Below, piece after piece: positions 54,490-62,723 of a stretch of DNA of 64,000 nt. The notes under the pieces are model-generated. The model saw only the letters and a list, made by a program, of their open reading frames with translations. It made no database searches and had not been told where the DNA came from. How positions within the stretch are numbered: position 1 is the first letter of the stretch; every line of letters starts with the position of its first letter. The translations under genes and the position numbers were made by a program. Source of the stretch: REEB95 sp035934995 (lineage in GTDB: Bacteria; Pseudomonadota; Alphaproteobacteria; ATCC43930; CGMCC-115725); assembly GCA_035934995.1 (NCBI GenBank), contig DASYXI010000009.1, forward strand, positions 1 through 64,000. The letters run 5' to 3'.

Positions 54490-55626
54490 CTACCGCGTGC
54501 GCTCGGGTTCCTGGCGAAGCGCCGCGATGGTGCGCGCCACCAACCGGAGCTCGTTGCGGATCTCCTGCACCGCCTCGCTGCGGCCTTGCGACACGTCCTC
54601 GGTGAGACGGGCGAGATGTACCTCGATGGCGCGGAGATGCGCGCGGCTTTCGTCGTTGAGCGTGCCACCCGGTCCGCCGTTGGCCAGGCGTTGCAGCACG
54701 GGCTTCATCTCAATCTGCTGTTCGGCGAATTTGAGCATCAGGCCTTGCTCGGCGCGCATCTGATCGGTGAGCCCGGCCAGACGCTCGGTCAGATTGACGA
54801 TGTTGGCATTGGCCGAGATGCGGCTCTCCTCGCCTCGGCTGAGCACACGTTGCAGATTGTCGAGCGTGTCGGCGGTCTGTTCGAGCAGCGCCTGGATATA
54901 GGCCGGCGTCGACCCTTCGCCGGCGGCAAATGCGGCGGGCGCGACGTCGAGCCGGGTCTGCACGGTGAGCCATTCTTCGAGCTCGTTGAAAAAGCGGTTC
55001 TGCGCGAGCCCGGCCTGAAGATCGAGAAAGCCGAGCACCAGCGATCCGGCGAGGCCGAACAGCGACGCGCTGAACGCGGTGCTCATGCCGCCGAGCGGCG
55101 TCTCGAGCCGCGCCTTGAGATCGGCGAAGGCGCGGACCGGATCGGCGGCGCCGGCCGACAGACCGCCGATCACGCCCTTGACCGACTGCACCGTCTCCAG
55201 CAAGCCATAGAAGGTTCCGAGCAAACCCAAAAAGATAAGCAGACTAATGAGATAACGCGAAGTTTCACGGGTCTCGTCGAGCCGCGAACCGATGCTGTCG
55301 AGCAGCGTGCGCAAGGCGGTGGCCGATAGCGCCAAACGGCCGCGGCCCTCGCCGATCATGCGCTCCAGCGGCCTCAGCAATCGGCTCGACTTGCCGGTCG
55401 GCTGGCCGCGCGATACGCGGGCGAGCCAGCGTGCGTTGCCCGAAAGCTGGACGACTTGATGGAAGATATAGATCACGCCGGCGATCAGGATGCCGACGAT
55501 CACGCCGTTCACCACGGGATTGCCCATGAAATAGGGGTAGAGCGCGGGCGACAGCGCGCCGGCGATGAGCGCGATGACGATGACGAAAATCGTCATGCGC
55601 GTCAGATAGCTAGAGGGGTGACTCAC
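54490..55626 (-). CDS. MotA/TolQ/ExbB-type proton channel protein
   Basis: 378 residues. Two N-terminal helices (TIFVIVIALIAGALSPALY, VNGVIVGILIAGVIYIFHQVV), then RYLISLLIFLGLLGTFYGLLETV and GGMSTAFSASLFGLAGSLVLGFLDLQ, which match TolQ/ExbB helices 2-3 and the MotA channel. A C-terminal cytoplasmic helical tail follows. With the OmpA/MotB-like partner it probably forms a proton-powered complex pulling on peptidoglycan. Such pairs outside flagella are common in alphaproteobacteria and uncharacterised (inference). Confidence 0.87.
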   Translation of the reverse strand: MSHPSSYLTRMTIFVIVIALIAGALSPALYPYFMGNPVVNGVIVGILIAGVIYIFHQVVQLSGNARWLARVSRGQPTGKSSRLLRPLERMIGEGRGRLALSATALRTLLDSIGSRLDETRETSRYLISLLIFLGLLGTFYGLLETVQSVKGVIGGLSAGAADPVRAFADLKARLETPLGGMSTAFSASLFGLAGSLVLGFLDLQAGLAQNRFFNELEEWLTVQTRLDVAPAAFAAGEGSTPAYIQALLEQTADTLDNLQRVLSRGEESRISANANIVNLTERLAGLTDQMRAEQGLMLKFAEQQIEMKPVLQRLANGGPGGTLNDESRAHLRAIEVHLARLTEDVSQGRSEAVQEIRNELRLVARTIAALRQEPERTR

Positions 55627-55672
55627 GGGGGCCTGCCTTCTGCAGAAGGGGGTTGAACGGAATGCGGTCGGC

Positions 55673-56719
55673 CTAACGGCCGATCGTCACCAAGTCGACG
55701 CGATCGGCGGACCCCCCGTCCGTCACCCGATTGCCCAGCGCGCGCACGTCGATCTGTGTGCTCGCTACCCCGTGCTGGATCAGATAAGCGCGGACCGCGA
55801 CCGCCCGCGCCAACGAAACCCGTCGCGCCTCAATTGCCTGATCGGCATCGCCGCTGGCGTAAGCGACCAGTGAAACGCGATCGGCGGGCGCGGCCTTGAG
55901 CTTTTGCGCCAAGCCGTTGAGCACGCTCGACGCGTCGCCCTGAAGTTCGGTGGCGCCGGATGCGAAGCGGATCGCCCGGCTGTCCGATTGCGGCGCAGCG
56001 GGCGACGCGACCGGCGCGGTGGGCGAGCGTGTCGCCGCCAAAGCGACGCCGCCGATCGGCAGCAGCGACGCGAGCTCGTTCGTATCGGAGCGGGTTTCAG
56101 GCGCGGACGGCGCCGTGGCAACGCGCGGCGGCGGCGGTGCGGCCGGGGTCGGCGACGGTGCCGGCCGGCTGGCCGGCGGCGTCAACACGACAGGCTGCTG
56201 GGTCGCGCTGCGGACCGGTGGCGGCGTCAGAGGTGCCTCGGGCTGGGCTGCCGCGGGGGCAGCGGCCGCGACCGTTGCGGTTCCCGGACGGCGCAGCACG
56301 ATGCGCGGCCCGCTGACCGGATTCAGGGCGGCGAGAGCGCCGTAATCGATGGTCACGTTGCCGTCCTGAACGATCTCTGCGACGCGCTGAGTCGGATGTG
56401 CTTGCGCGACGACGGGCGCCGGACGACGGACTTTCTTCTGTGCCACCACGCGCGAATGCCGTGGCGTGTTATGGGTGAGCGCGATATGATGCACACCCGG
56501 TTGCGCCGGCACATGCAAAACGAAGCGGCCATCTGGAACCTGCGGCGCCGGACCTAGACGGTTGAGGACGCTGTAATCGACGGTGACGCTCGAACCGGAA
56601 TAGCTGTAGGCGGACTGGGCATGCGCCGATACGAGCGCGCCGCTGCCGATGGACAGCGCAAGCGCGCCGACGGCCGCCGTAACGAACTGGCGGGTTGCGC
56701 GATGGGTCGTACGTGCCAT
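55673..56719 (-). CDS. Periplasmic OmpA-domain protein with duplicated N-terminal module
   Basis: 348 residues; an ATG three codons upstream is also possible. Signal peptide with AVGALALSIGSGALVSAHAQ. Two related segments come next: VTVDYSVLNRLGP at about 45-57 and VTIDYGALAALNP some 80 residues later. A Pro/Ala-rich linker of about 100 residues leads to an OmpA_C domain (IRFASGATELQGDASSVLNGLAQ, RVSLARAVAVRAYLIQHGV, RVDLVTIGR). The duplicated module is unrecognised. It lies upstream of the MotA/OmpA pair (46 bases) and may act with it. Confidence 0.83.
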   Translation of the reverse strand: MARTTHRATRQFVTAAVGALALSIGSGALVSAHAQSAYSYSGSSVTVDYSVLNRLGPAPQVPDGRFVLHVPAQPGVHHIALTHNTPRHSRVVAQKKVRRPAPVVAQAHPTQRVAEIVQDGNVTIDYGALAALNPVSGPRIVLRRPGTATVAAAAPAAAQPEAPLTPPPVRSATQQPVVLTPPASRPAPSPTPAAPPPPRVATAPSAPETRSDTNELASLLPIGGVALAATRSPTAPVASPAAPQSDSRAIRFASGATELQGDASSVLNGLAQKLKAAPADRVSLVAYASGDADQAIEARRVSLARAVAVRAYLIQHGVASTQIDVRALGNRVTDGGSADRVDLVTIGR

Positions 56720-56897
56720 GGATGGCATCGCCGGGTTACCGTCCCGTCCCTTGGTCCTTGATCCTTACTGGAAGTTTATCGCAAGCGGCGCTTGGCCGCC
56801 ACTGCCTCATGGAATCAGCGTCGTCCGCCACGAACACCCCGGCGTGACGGCGCGGTATCGGATGCGTTCACGCGTACGCAAACGCGCCGGGCGCATC

Positions 56898-57689
56898 TCA
56901 GGCGGCGGCGAGCAACCGGCGCAGCGCGTCGTGCAATGTCGGATTGGCGGCGAGGACCGAGCCGTTCGTCAGCATGTCCTGGCCGCCGGCCATGTCGCTG
57001 ACGTCGCCACCGGCTTCGCGCACTAGCAGCAGGCCCGCGGCGATGTCCCACGGCTTGAGGTCGAATTCCCAGAATCCATCGAAGCGGCCGGCCGCGACGT
57101 AAGCGAGATCGAGCGACGCAACGCCCCAGCGACGGACGCCGGAGGCGGCGCGCATCACTGGCGCCAATGTTTTCAAATAGCGCTCGTGATCGCCGCGGTC
57201 GCGAAACGGAATTCCGGTCGCGATCAACGCGTCCGCCAGATTGCGGCGCGCCGACACGCGCAACCGCCGGTCGTTGACATAGGTGCCGAGACCCTTCTCG
57301 GCCCAGAACATCTCGTCCTTGATCGGATCATAGACGGTCGCGGCAACCAGCTTGCCCTCGTGCTCGAGCGCGACCGAGATCGCGAAGTGCGGCAGGCCGT
57401 GGAGAAAGTTGGTCGTGCCGTCGAGCGGATCGACGATGAAGCGGTGGCTGGCGTCGCGGCCGGGCTGAAACCCGCCTTCTTCCGCGAGAAATCCGTAATT
57501 CGGCCGTGCCTTGGCGAGCTCGCGCTTGAGGACCCGTTCGGCCGCGATGTCGGCGGCTGAAACGAATTCGCCAGGCCCCTTGACCGAGACTTGGAGCTGT
57601 TCGACTTCGCCGAAATCGCGCTTCAGGCCCCGCGCCGCCTTGAGGCAGGCGGCCGCCATGACATTGATCAGCGCCGAGCGGGTTGCCAT
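56898..57689 (-). CDS. suhB: Inositol-1-monophosphatase family protein
   Basis: 263 residues from the ATG at 57689; the long open frame before it is not coding. Metal-binding motifs are EEGG (in FLAEEGGF), DPLDGTTNFLHG and the C-terminal WEFDLKPWDIAAGLLLVREAGG. It dephosphorylates inositol phosphate, with extra roles in rRNA transcription known for E. coli SuhB. It starts 11 bases after the efp stop, so both likely form one operon. Confidence 0.93.
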   Translation of the reverse strand: MATRSALINVMAAACLKAARGLKRDFGEVEQLQVSVKGPGEFVSAADIAAERVLKRELAKARPNYGFLAEEGGFQPGRDASHRFIVDPLDGTTNFLHGLPHFAISVALEHEGKLVAATVYDPIKDEMFWAEKGLGTYVNDRRLRVSARRNLADALIATGIPFRDRGDHERYLKTLAPVMRAASGVRRWGVASLDLAYVAAGRFDGFWEFDLKPWDIAAGLLLVREAGGDVSDMAGGQDMLTNGSVLAANPTLHDALRRLLAAA

Positions 57690-57700
57690 CGCCGCGGCGT

Positions 57701-58267
57701 CTAGTCCTTGGCGCGTTCGACGTAGCTGCCGTCGCCGGTATTGACGACGACGCGCGTGCCGGTGCCGACATGCGGTGGCAGCATGATGCGCCGTCCGTTC
57801 GACAGCTTGCCCGGCTTGTAGGACGACGACGCGGTCTGGCCTTTCACCACCGGCTCGGCCTCGACGACCTCGAGAACCACGGTCTGCGGCAAGGTGACGG
57901 CGAGCGCTGCGCCCTCGTGCAGCTGGATGGTGCAGATCATGCCTTCCTGCAAGAAGTCGCCGGGCTCGCCGATCAGCGACTTGTTGACTGTCGTCTGCTC
58001 GAAATTCTCGTTGTCCATGAAGGTTGCCATGTCGCCATCGAAATAGAGGAACTGCATGTCCTTCTCGTCGAGACGCGCGCGCTCGACCGTTTCTTGCGTA
58101 CGGTAACGCGCATTGGTCTTGGTGCCGGTCTTCAGATCGCGCATCTCGACCTGGGCGAAGGCGCCGCCTTTGCCGGGCTGGATGAGCTCGCGTTTGAGGA
58201 CAAGCCAGAGCTTGCCGTCCTGCTCCAGGACGTTGCCCGGTTTGATGTCGATGGCATTGATCTTCAT
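57701..58267 (-). CDS. efp: Elongation factor P
   Basis: 188 residues from the ATG at 58267. The KOW-like N-domain has QPGKGGAFAQVEMRDLKTGTK with Lys33, the residue modified by EpmA in E. coli-type EF-P. The OB domains contain YFDGDMATFMDNENFEQ, GDFLQEGMICTIQLHEG and the C-terminal GDGSYVER. It relieves ribosome stalling at proline stretches. The epmA gene lies next to it in the opposite orientation, with a 146-base region between. Confidence 0.95.
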   Translation of the reverse strand: MKINAIDIKPGNVLEQDGKLWLVLKRELIQPGKGGAFAQVEMRDLKTGTKTNARYRTQETVERARLDEKDMQFLYFDGDMATFMDNENFEQTTVNKSLIGEPGDFLQEGMICTIQLHEGAALAVTLPQTVVLEVVEAEPVVKGQTASSSYKPGKLSNGRRIMLPPHVGTGTRVVVNTGDGSYVERAKD

Positions 58268-58413
58268 GGCGCCAATCCTCGCGCGAAAGCCGGTCTCGTT
58301 TTGGGTTTGCGGGCTGCTTCGTACCAGCTTGCCCCCTGCGCCCACAAGCGAAATACGGCACTTGGCGCGCTCGCAGCGGCCGCCTAGTTTGCGCAGCCGA
58401 AGGAGAGTTGTGC

Positions 58414-59451
58414 ATGGCCGACACGCCCTGGTGGCGCCACGACCGCTTTGCTGCGCGGGCGCATTATCTCGCGGCGCGCAGCACCGCGTTGCGCGCGGTC
58501 CGGCACTATTTCGAAGCCGAAGATTTTGCCGAGGTCGACACACCGGCGTTGCAGATCAGCCCTGGCCTGGAGCCGCATTTGCGCGCTTTCGCCACCACGC
58601 TCGACGAGCCCGGCGTCGGCCTGCGCCCCTTCTTCCTGCACACCTCGCCGGAATTCGCGATGAAGAAGTTGCTGGCGGCCGGCGTACCCAAGCTGTTCCA
58701 ACTGGCGCATGCGTTCCGCAACGGCGAGCGTGGCGCCACGCATCATCCCGAATTCGCACTTCTCGAATGGTACCGCGCCGGCGCGACCTATCAGACGTTG
58801 ATGACCGATTGCGAGCGGCTGCTCACCGCCGTCCTCGAAGCCGTCGGCGAGCCCCACTATGCGTGGCACGGACAGATGGCCGACCCACGTCGGCCCTGGC
58901 GCCGGGAAACCGTGGCCGGCGTCTTCGCCGACCGTTGCGGCATCGACATTCTCGCCACCGCGCCCGATCCAGAGCAGCCGCGGCTGGATCTGCTGGCGGC
59001 CGCGGCGCGGCCGCTCGGCATCGCACCGCATCCTGGCGACGATTGGGACGACCTTTTCTTTCGTATCTTCCTCGAACGGATCGAGCCGACACTCGGCATC
59101 GGCGCACCAACCATCCTGGCAGATTATCCGATCGCCATGGCAGCACTCGCCCGGGCCAAGCCCGACGATCCGCGCTTGGCCGAACGCTTCGAGGTCTATG
59201 TCGGCGGCCTTGAGCTGGCCAACGGCTTCTCGGAGCTCACCGATCCAATCGAGCAACGGCGGCGTTTCGAGCGCGACCGCACGCGCAAACAGTCGCGCTA
59301 CGGCGAGACTTATCCAATCGACGAGGATTTCCTGGCCGCGCTCGCCGCGATGCCGCCGAGCGCCGGCATCGCTCTGGGATTCGATCGCCTGGTCATGCTC
59401 GCGAGCGGCGCCGCGCGCATCGACGACGTGCTGTGGGCGCCGGTCGCTTAG
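58414..59451 (+). CDS. epmA: EF-P--(R)-beta-lysine ligase EpmA (PoxA/GenX)
   Basis: 345 residues from the ATG at 58414, 8 bases after AGGAG. The class II tRNA-synthetase-like core shows DTPALQISPGLEPHLRAF, FFLHTSPEFAMKKLLAAG, AFRNGERGATHHPEF (motif 2) and ALGFDRLVML (motif 3). There is no anticodon-binding domain, which separates it from LysS. It attaches beta-lysine to EF-P Lys33. EpmB, which makes beta-lysine, is not in the window. Confidence 0.93.
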   Translation: MADTPWWRHDRFAARAHYLAARSTALRAVRHYFEAEDFAEVDTPALQISPGLEPHLRAFATTLDEPGVGLRPFFLHTSPEFAMKKLLAAGVPKLFQLAHAFRNGERGATHHPEFALLEWYRAGATYQTLMTDCERLLTAVLEAVGEPHYAWHGQMADPRRPWRRETVAGVFADRCGIDILATAPDPEQPRLDLLAAAARPLGIAPHPGDDWDDLFFRIFLERIEPTLGIGAPTILADYPIAMAALARAKPDDPRLAERFEVYVGGLELANGFSELTDPIEQRRRFERDRTRKQSRYGETYPIDEDFLAALAAMPPSAGIALGFDRLVMLASGAARIDDVLWAPVA

Positions 59452-59466
59452 GACTCGGCTCGACTC

Positions 59467-59904
59467 TCAAGAGTCTTGACGGAGGGCGTCGAGACGCCGC
59501 CAGCCGGCATCGCCCGGTAGCCGGCACTGCCAGAATCGCCAGCCGTTGACGTTCGTGCCGGTGACCGCGCGCGCCGCATCCGACGGCGTGGCGAAGCGCT
59601 TGCCGCCGACGACAATGCCACCGCGTTCGATCCGCGCCGTATGAACCCGTCCTTTATATTTCGCGCGCAGGCTGGTGCCGGGTGGAAACTGAATTCCCTT
59701 GTAGAACCAGGCTGTTGCGCTGTCCTTGGCGGACTCGGATGTCTCCGGTTTGCTGCCGCCGAGACCGAACAAACGGCGCAAGCCAGCGGCCGGCTGGCTC
59801 AAACCGAGCAGGGCTCGCAGCACGTCGTTGTAGCTGACCGTCTCATCGCCGCGGCGCGCGGTCAGTGCCTTATAGACATCAAAATCGATCTCGATCGTCA
59901 TCAT
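59467..59904 (-). CDS. RAMA-domain protein with a short N-terminal ribbon-helix-helix-like part
   Basis: 145 residues. The N-terminus MTIEIDFDVYKALTARRGD followed by VSYNDVLRALLGL resembles SeqA/RHH dimerisation modules. Residues about 75-128 match the RAMA (restriction and adenine methylase-associated) domain: GTSLRAKYKGRVHTARI, GIVVGGKRFATPSDAARA and NVNGWRFWQCR. RAMA domains usually accompany DNA methylases or restriction enzymes; none is nearby. Its role is unknown and may be DNA binding (inference). Upstream palindromes could be its operator. Confidence 0.75.
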   Translation of the reverse strand: MMTIEIDFDVYKALTARRGDETVSYNDVLRALLGLSQPAAGLRRLFGLGGSKPETSESAKDSATAWFYKGIQFPPGTSLRAKYKGRVHTARIERGGIVVGGKRFATPSDAARAVTGTNVNGWRFWQCRLPGDAGWRRLDALRQDS

Positions 59905-59936
59905 TGCCGCGATCCGCAACTTGGCATACAGCTAAA

Positions 59937-59953
59937 TAGTACTATAGGCCTAT
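59937..59953. repeat. Two adjacent palindromes upstream of the RAMA-domain gene
   Basis: TAGTACTA (59937-59944) is followed immediately by ATAGGCCTAT (59944-59953), within an AT-rich patch between the RAMA and TonB-like genes. Both sit where a promoter for the RAMA gene (minus strand) should be, and TATAGT/TACTAT within them resemble -10 boxes. An operator is plausible. Confidence 0.4.
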
Positions 59954-59973
59954 TAGCACCAAAGTCGAGTCTT

Positions 59974-60693
59974 TTAGCCCGGCGGGTAGACAGGGATAAA
60001 GATGACGATCGACGTGCGGACTTGTGGCAGTTCGCCCGGCAGGTGGGGAAACGGCGCGCTGGCCGCGATCATCTGGCGTGCCGCTTCGTCGATCAGGCTC
60101 TGGCCGGACGACGCCAACAAGGTGATGGTGCTCACCGTGCCGCCCGGGTTGACGCCGACGCTGTAAACGACCGTCCGTTCCGGCGCGCCATAAAAAGCCG
60201 ACGCCGGCGGATAGACGCGGTTGCCTTCGATCCGCTGCATGATGGCGTTGAGATAGGGATCGCCCGCCCGGTTGCGGTCGGCATCGCCGCGCGTCGGCAG
60301 GTGAAGCTCAAGCACGCGCAGGCCTTCCGTCGCCGGCTTCGGGGCCGCGGCGACAGCATGCGCCGAATCCGGCGTCGGTTCGGTACGCGCGCGCGGCGGC
60401 GGCGTCGGTTCCGGCTTGGCCGTCTTCTTCGCTTCAGTGATCTGGTCGGGACCGGACTCCCGCGGCTTGGGTGTCGCCGCGGGCGGCGGCACGGAAGCGG
60501 GCTTGGGGGGTGCCCGCACCAGCGTGACCTTGAACGCCGGCGGCGGCGAAACCGATACCATCGGCCAGTGCCACAGCCAAATCAGCACCGGCAACATGTG
60601 CAGGAGCGCAGCGGCGATCAGTGCCCAAGGCGGCAGCCAGCCACGGCGCTCGTGCGCAATCGGCAACACCGCTTCGCCTGAGGACGCCGTCAT
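59974..60693 (-). CDS. TonB-like energy-transducing protein
   Basis: 239 residues. One N-terminal helix (WALIAAALLHMLPVLIWLWHW), a Pro/Lys-rich periplasmic spacer (PPKPASVPPPAATPKPRES), and a C-terminal TonB domain of about 100 residues (LPTRGDADRNRAGDPYLNAIMQRIEGNRVYPP and GVNPGGTVSTITLLASSG, IDEAARQMIAASAPFPHLP). It would link the proton motive force to an outer membrane receptor. No ExbB/ExbD or receptor adjoins it; the MotA/TolQ-like protein at 54.5 kb is a distant candidate partner. It lies 17 bases after thiE. Confidence 0.87.
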   Translation of the reverse strand: MTASSGEAVLPIAHERRGWLPPWALIAAALLHMLPVLIWLWHWPMVSVSPPPAFKVTLVRAPPKPASVPPPAATPKPRESGPDQITEAKKTAKPEPTPPPRARTEPTPDSAHAVAAAPKPATEGLRVLELHLPTRGDADRNRAGDPYLNAIMQRIEGNRVYPPASAFYGAPERTVVYSVGVNPGGTVSTITLLASSGQSLIDEAARQMIAASAPFPHLPGELPQVRTSIVIFIPVYPPG

Positions 60694-60710
60694 GGAAGAA
60701 ATCCGCTCGG

Positions 60711-61334
60711 TCAGCGCGCGGCAGCGATCGCCTCGAGGAATGCCTTAACCGCCGCGCCCGGCCCTTGCGGATGATCCCATACGGCAGCGATGACGGCGAG
60801 GAAATCGGCGTCGGCTTTAACCAAAGGGCCGCAATTCGCCGGCGTAATGCCGCCGATCGCCACGCACGGCACCGTCGTCGCCATACTCCACCACTGCAAC
60901 AATTCGGGATCGGCGTGGCCTTTGGCGAGTTTGGTCTGGGTCGGATAGAACGCGCCGAAGGCGACGTAGTCAGCGCCTTTTTCCGCTGCTTCGAGCGCCA
61001 GATCGCGGCTTGCATGACACGTCACACCGACGATGCGGTCCGGCCCCAACAGGCGCCGCGCCGCGTCGTACGGCGTGTCTTCCTGGCCGACATGAACGCC
61101 GTCGCAGCCGCAGGCGACCGCCAGATCGGCGCGGTCGTTCATCAGGAAGGCGACGCCGCGGTCCTGGGCGATCGGCCGCAGGACATCCGCCGCACGGCGA
61201 ATGGCATCGTCATCCGCCGGCTTGAGACGCAATTGAACACAGGCGACGTCGCCGGCATCGAGCGCTTCAGCGAGCGAACGCGCGAAGACCGGCGGATCGA
61301 ACGCCGGCGGTGTGATGAGATAGAGGCGGGTCAC
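60711..61334 (-). CDS. thiE: Thiamine-phosphate synthase family protein, GTG start
   Basis: 207 residues from a GTG at 61334 that overlaps the aldolase stop (GTGA). VQLRLKPADD, AFLMNDRADLAVACGCDGVHVGQED, GVTCHAS, GADYVAFGAFYPTQTK and CVAIGGITPANC match ThiE. It joins HMP-PP and the thiazole phosphate to thiamine phosphate. The canonical GxSxH motif is GVTCH here, with Thr-Cys for Ser, a known variation in this group. No other thi genes are present. Confidence 0.9.
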   Translation of the reverse strand: MTRLYLITPPAFDPPVFARSLAEALDAGDVACVQLRLKPADDDAIRRAADVLRPIAQDRGVAFLMNDRADLAVACGCDGVHVGQEDTPYDAARRLLGPDRIVGVTCHASRDLALEAAEKGADYVAFGAFYPTQTKLAKGHADPELLQWWSMATTVPCVAIGGITPANCGPLVKADADFLAVIAAVWDHPQGPGAAVKAFLEAIAAAR

Positions 61335-62263
61335 GCCTCGCCGCGATAAATCCGGATAAGCTGACCGAGGAACTTGAGCGCTTCGTCACGCGGCCGCTGG
61401 AACGTGTTGCGGCCGATGATCGAGCCATTGCCGCCGCCGTCGCGGATCGCGCGGGCTTCGGCGTAAATGCCGTCGGCATCTTTGGCTTCGCCGCCGGAGA
61501 AAACCACGATACGCCGGCCATTGAAGCAGCATTGGACGACGTGACGGTAGCGCGCAGTCGGCGTCGAGATGTCGATCTTCTGCGCCTCGTAGATTTTCTT
61601 TGCCGCCTCGAGCTCGAGATGCGCGGTCGGCGGCTTGACCTTGATGATGTGCGCACCGAGCAGCGCGGCCATGTGCGCGGCATAGGCGCAGATGTCGATC
61701 GCGGTCTCGCCTTCCTTCGACAAAAAGCCGCCGCGCGGATAGGACCAGACGACGACCGCGAGCCCCGCCGCCTTGGCTTCGCGGCCGAGCTCGGCCAGCT
61801 CTTCCATCTGGTCGTAGGCCTTGTCCGAGCCGGGATAGATGGTGAAGCCGACCGCGGCGCATTTGAGGCGGATCGCATCCTGTACCGAGGCCGTCACTGC
61901 CTGGTCGGCCGCCTCCTTCGCGCGCGACAGGCTATTGGCCGAATTGCACTTGAGGATGGTCGGGATCTTGCCGGCGAAAGTGCGCGCGCCGGCCTCGAGC
62001 ATGCCGAGCGGCGCGGCATAGGCCGACAGTCCCGCATCGATCGCCAACCGGAAATGGTAATGCGGGTCGTAAGCCGGCGGATTGGGCGCGAAGCTGCGCG
62101 CCGGACCGTGCTCGAAGCCCTGGTCGACCGGCAGAATCACCAGCTTGCCGGTGCCGCCGAGCTTCCCCTGCATCAGGATGCGCGCGATATTCGCCTTCGT
62201 TTTCGGCGTATCGCTTTCGTAGGCGTCGAGGATCTTTTTAACGGCCTTGGTCACTGTCGCCAT
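61331..62263 (-). CDS. Class I fructose-bisphosphate aldolase (DhnA/FbaB type)
   Basis: 310 residues. LVILPVDQGFEHGPARSFAPNPPAYDP is characteristic of this archaeal-type class I family; IIKVKPPTAHLE carries the Schiff-base lysine; VVFSGGEAKDADG and GGNGSIIGRNTFQRP bind phosphate. It splits fructose 1,6-bisphosphate without a metal. Found here in the order gap > hypothetical > aldolase > thiE. Confidence 0.93.
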   Translation of the reverse strand: MATVTKAVKKILDAYESDTPKTKANIARILMQGKLGGTGKLVILPVDQGFEHGPARSFAPNPPAYDPHYHFRLAIDAGLSAYAAPLGMLEAGARTFAGKIPTILKCNSANSLSRAKEAADQAVTASVQDAIRLKCAAVGFTIYPGSDKAYDQMEELAELGREAKAAGLAVVVWSYPRGGFLSKEGETAIDICAYAAHMAALLGAHIIKVKPPTAHLELEAAKKIYEAQKIDISTPTARYRHVVQCCFNGRRIVVFSGGEAKDADGIYAEARAIRDGGGNGSIIGRNTFQRPRDEALKFLGQLIRIYRGEA

Positions 62264-62299
62264 ATCGCCTTCCCTTATGCGCCGGATATAGCAGAGGGC

Positions 62300-62719
62300 C
62301 TAAGCCCGCGTCACCGTCTCGCCGGCAAGCCAGGCACGGCAGCGTGCCTCCGGCTGGCGGACGCCGTGCAGATCGAGCGCCGGTACCGATTCCGTTTCGA
62401 TCGCGGCATCGAACTGTGCAGCAATCGTTTGCAGACGGCGACAGACTTCTTCGCCGCCGGTAAACCGTACCCGTTTCAACCCGAACTGCAGCGCCGCGAG
62501 CGCAAAGCCGGGCGCCGCGCCACAGTCGAGTACGATATCACAATGCGCCGTCGGCACGGCGCGCCTGGCTTCGTCGGTCAACGCCTTGAACCAGCCGGGA
62601 CCGGCATAGGCGCCGGCGCCGTCCGCACTCGTCAGCGTTACGTCGCGCCCAAGCGCAGCGGCCGCCGCCAGCGCGGCACGCGCATCGGTAAACGAATGAA
62701 CGACGATCCGCGCCGCCAT
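62300..62719 (-). CDS. Small conserved-looking protein inside the gap-aldolase operon
   Basis: 139 residues from the ATG at 62719, which is 5 bases after the gap stop; a longer frame exists but would overlap gap. IVVHSFTDARAALAAAAALGRDVTLTSADGAGAYAGPGWFKALTDEA, CDIVLDCGAAPGFALAALQFGLKRVRF and CRRLQTIAAQFDAAIE are visible. It looks like a small soluble alpha/beta protein; no enzyme motif is recognised. Position between two glycolytic genes suggests a metabolic link (inference). Confidence 0.75.
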   Translation of the reverse strand: MAARIVVHSFTDARAALAAAAALGRDVTLTSADGAGAYAGPGWFKALTDEARRAVPTAHCDIVLDCGAAPGFALAALQFGLKRVRFTGGEEVCRRLQTIAAQFDAAIETESVPALDLHGVRQPEARCRAWLAGETVTRA

Positions 62720-62723
62720 CCGC

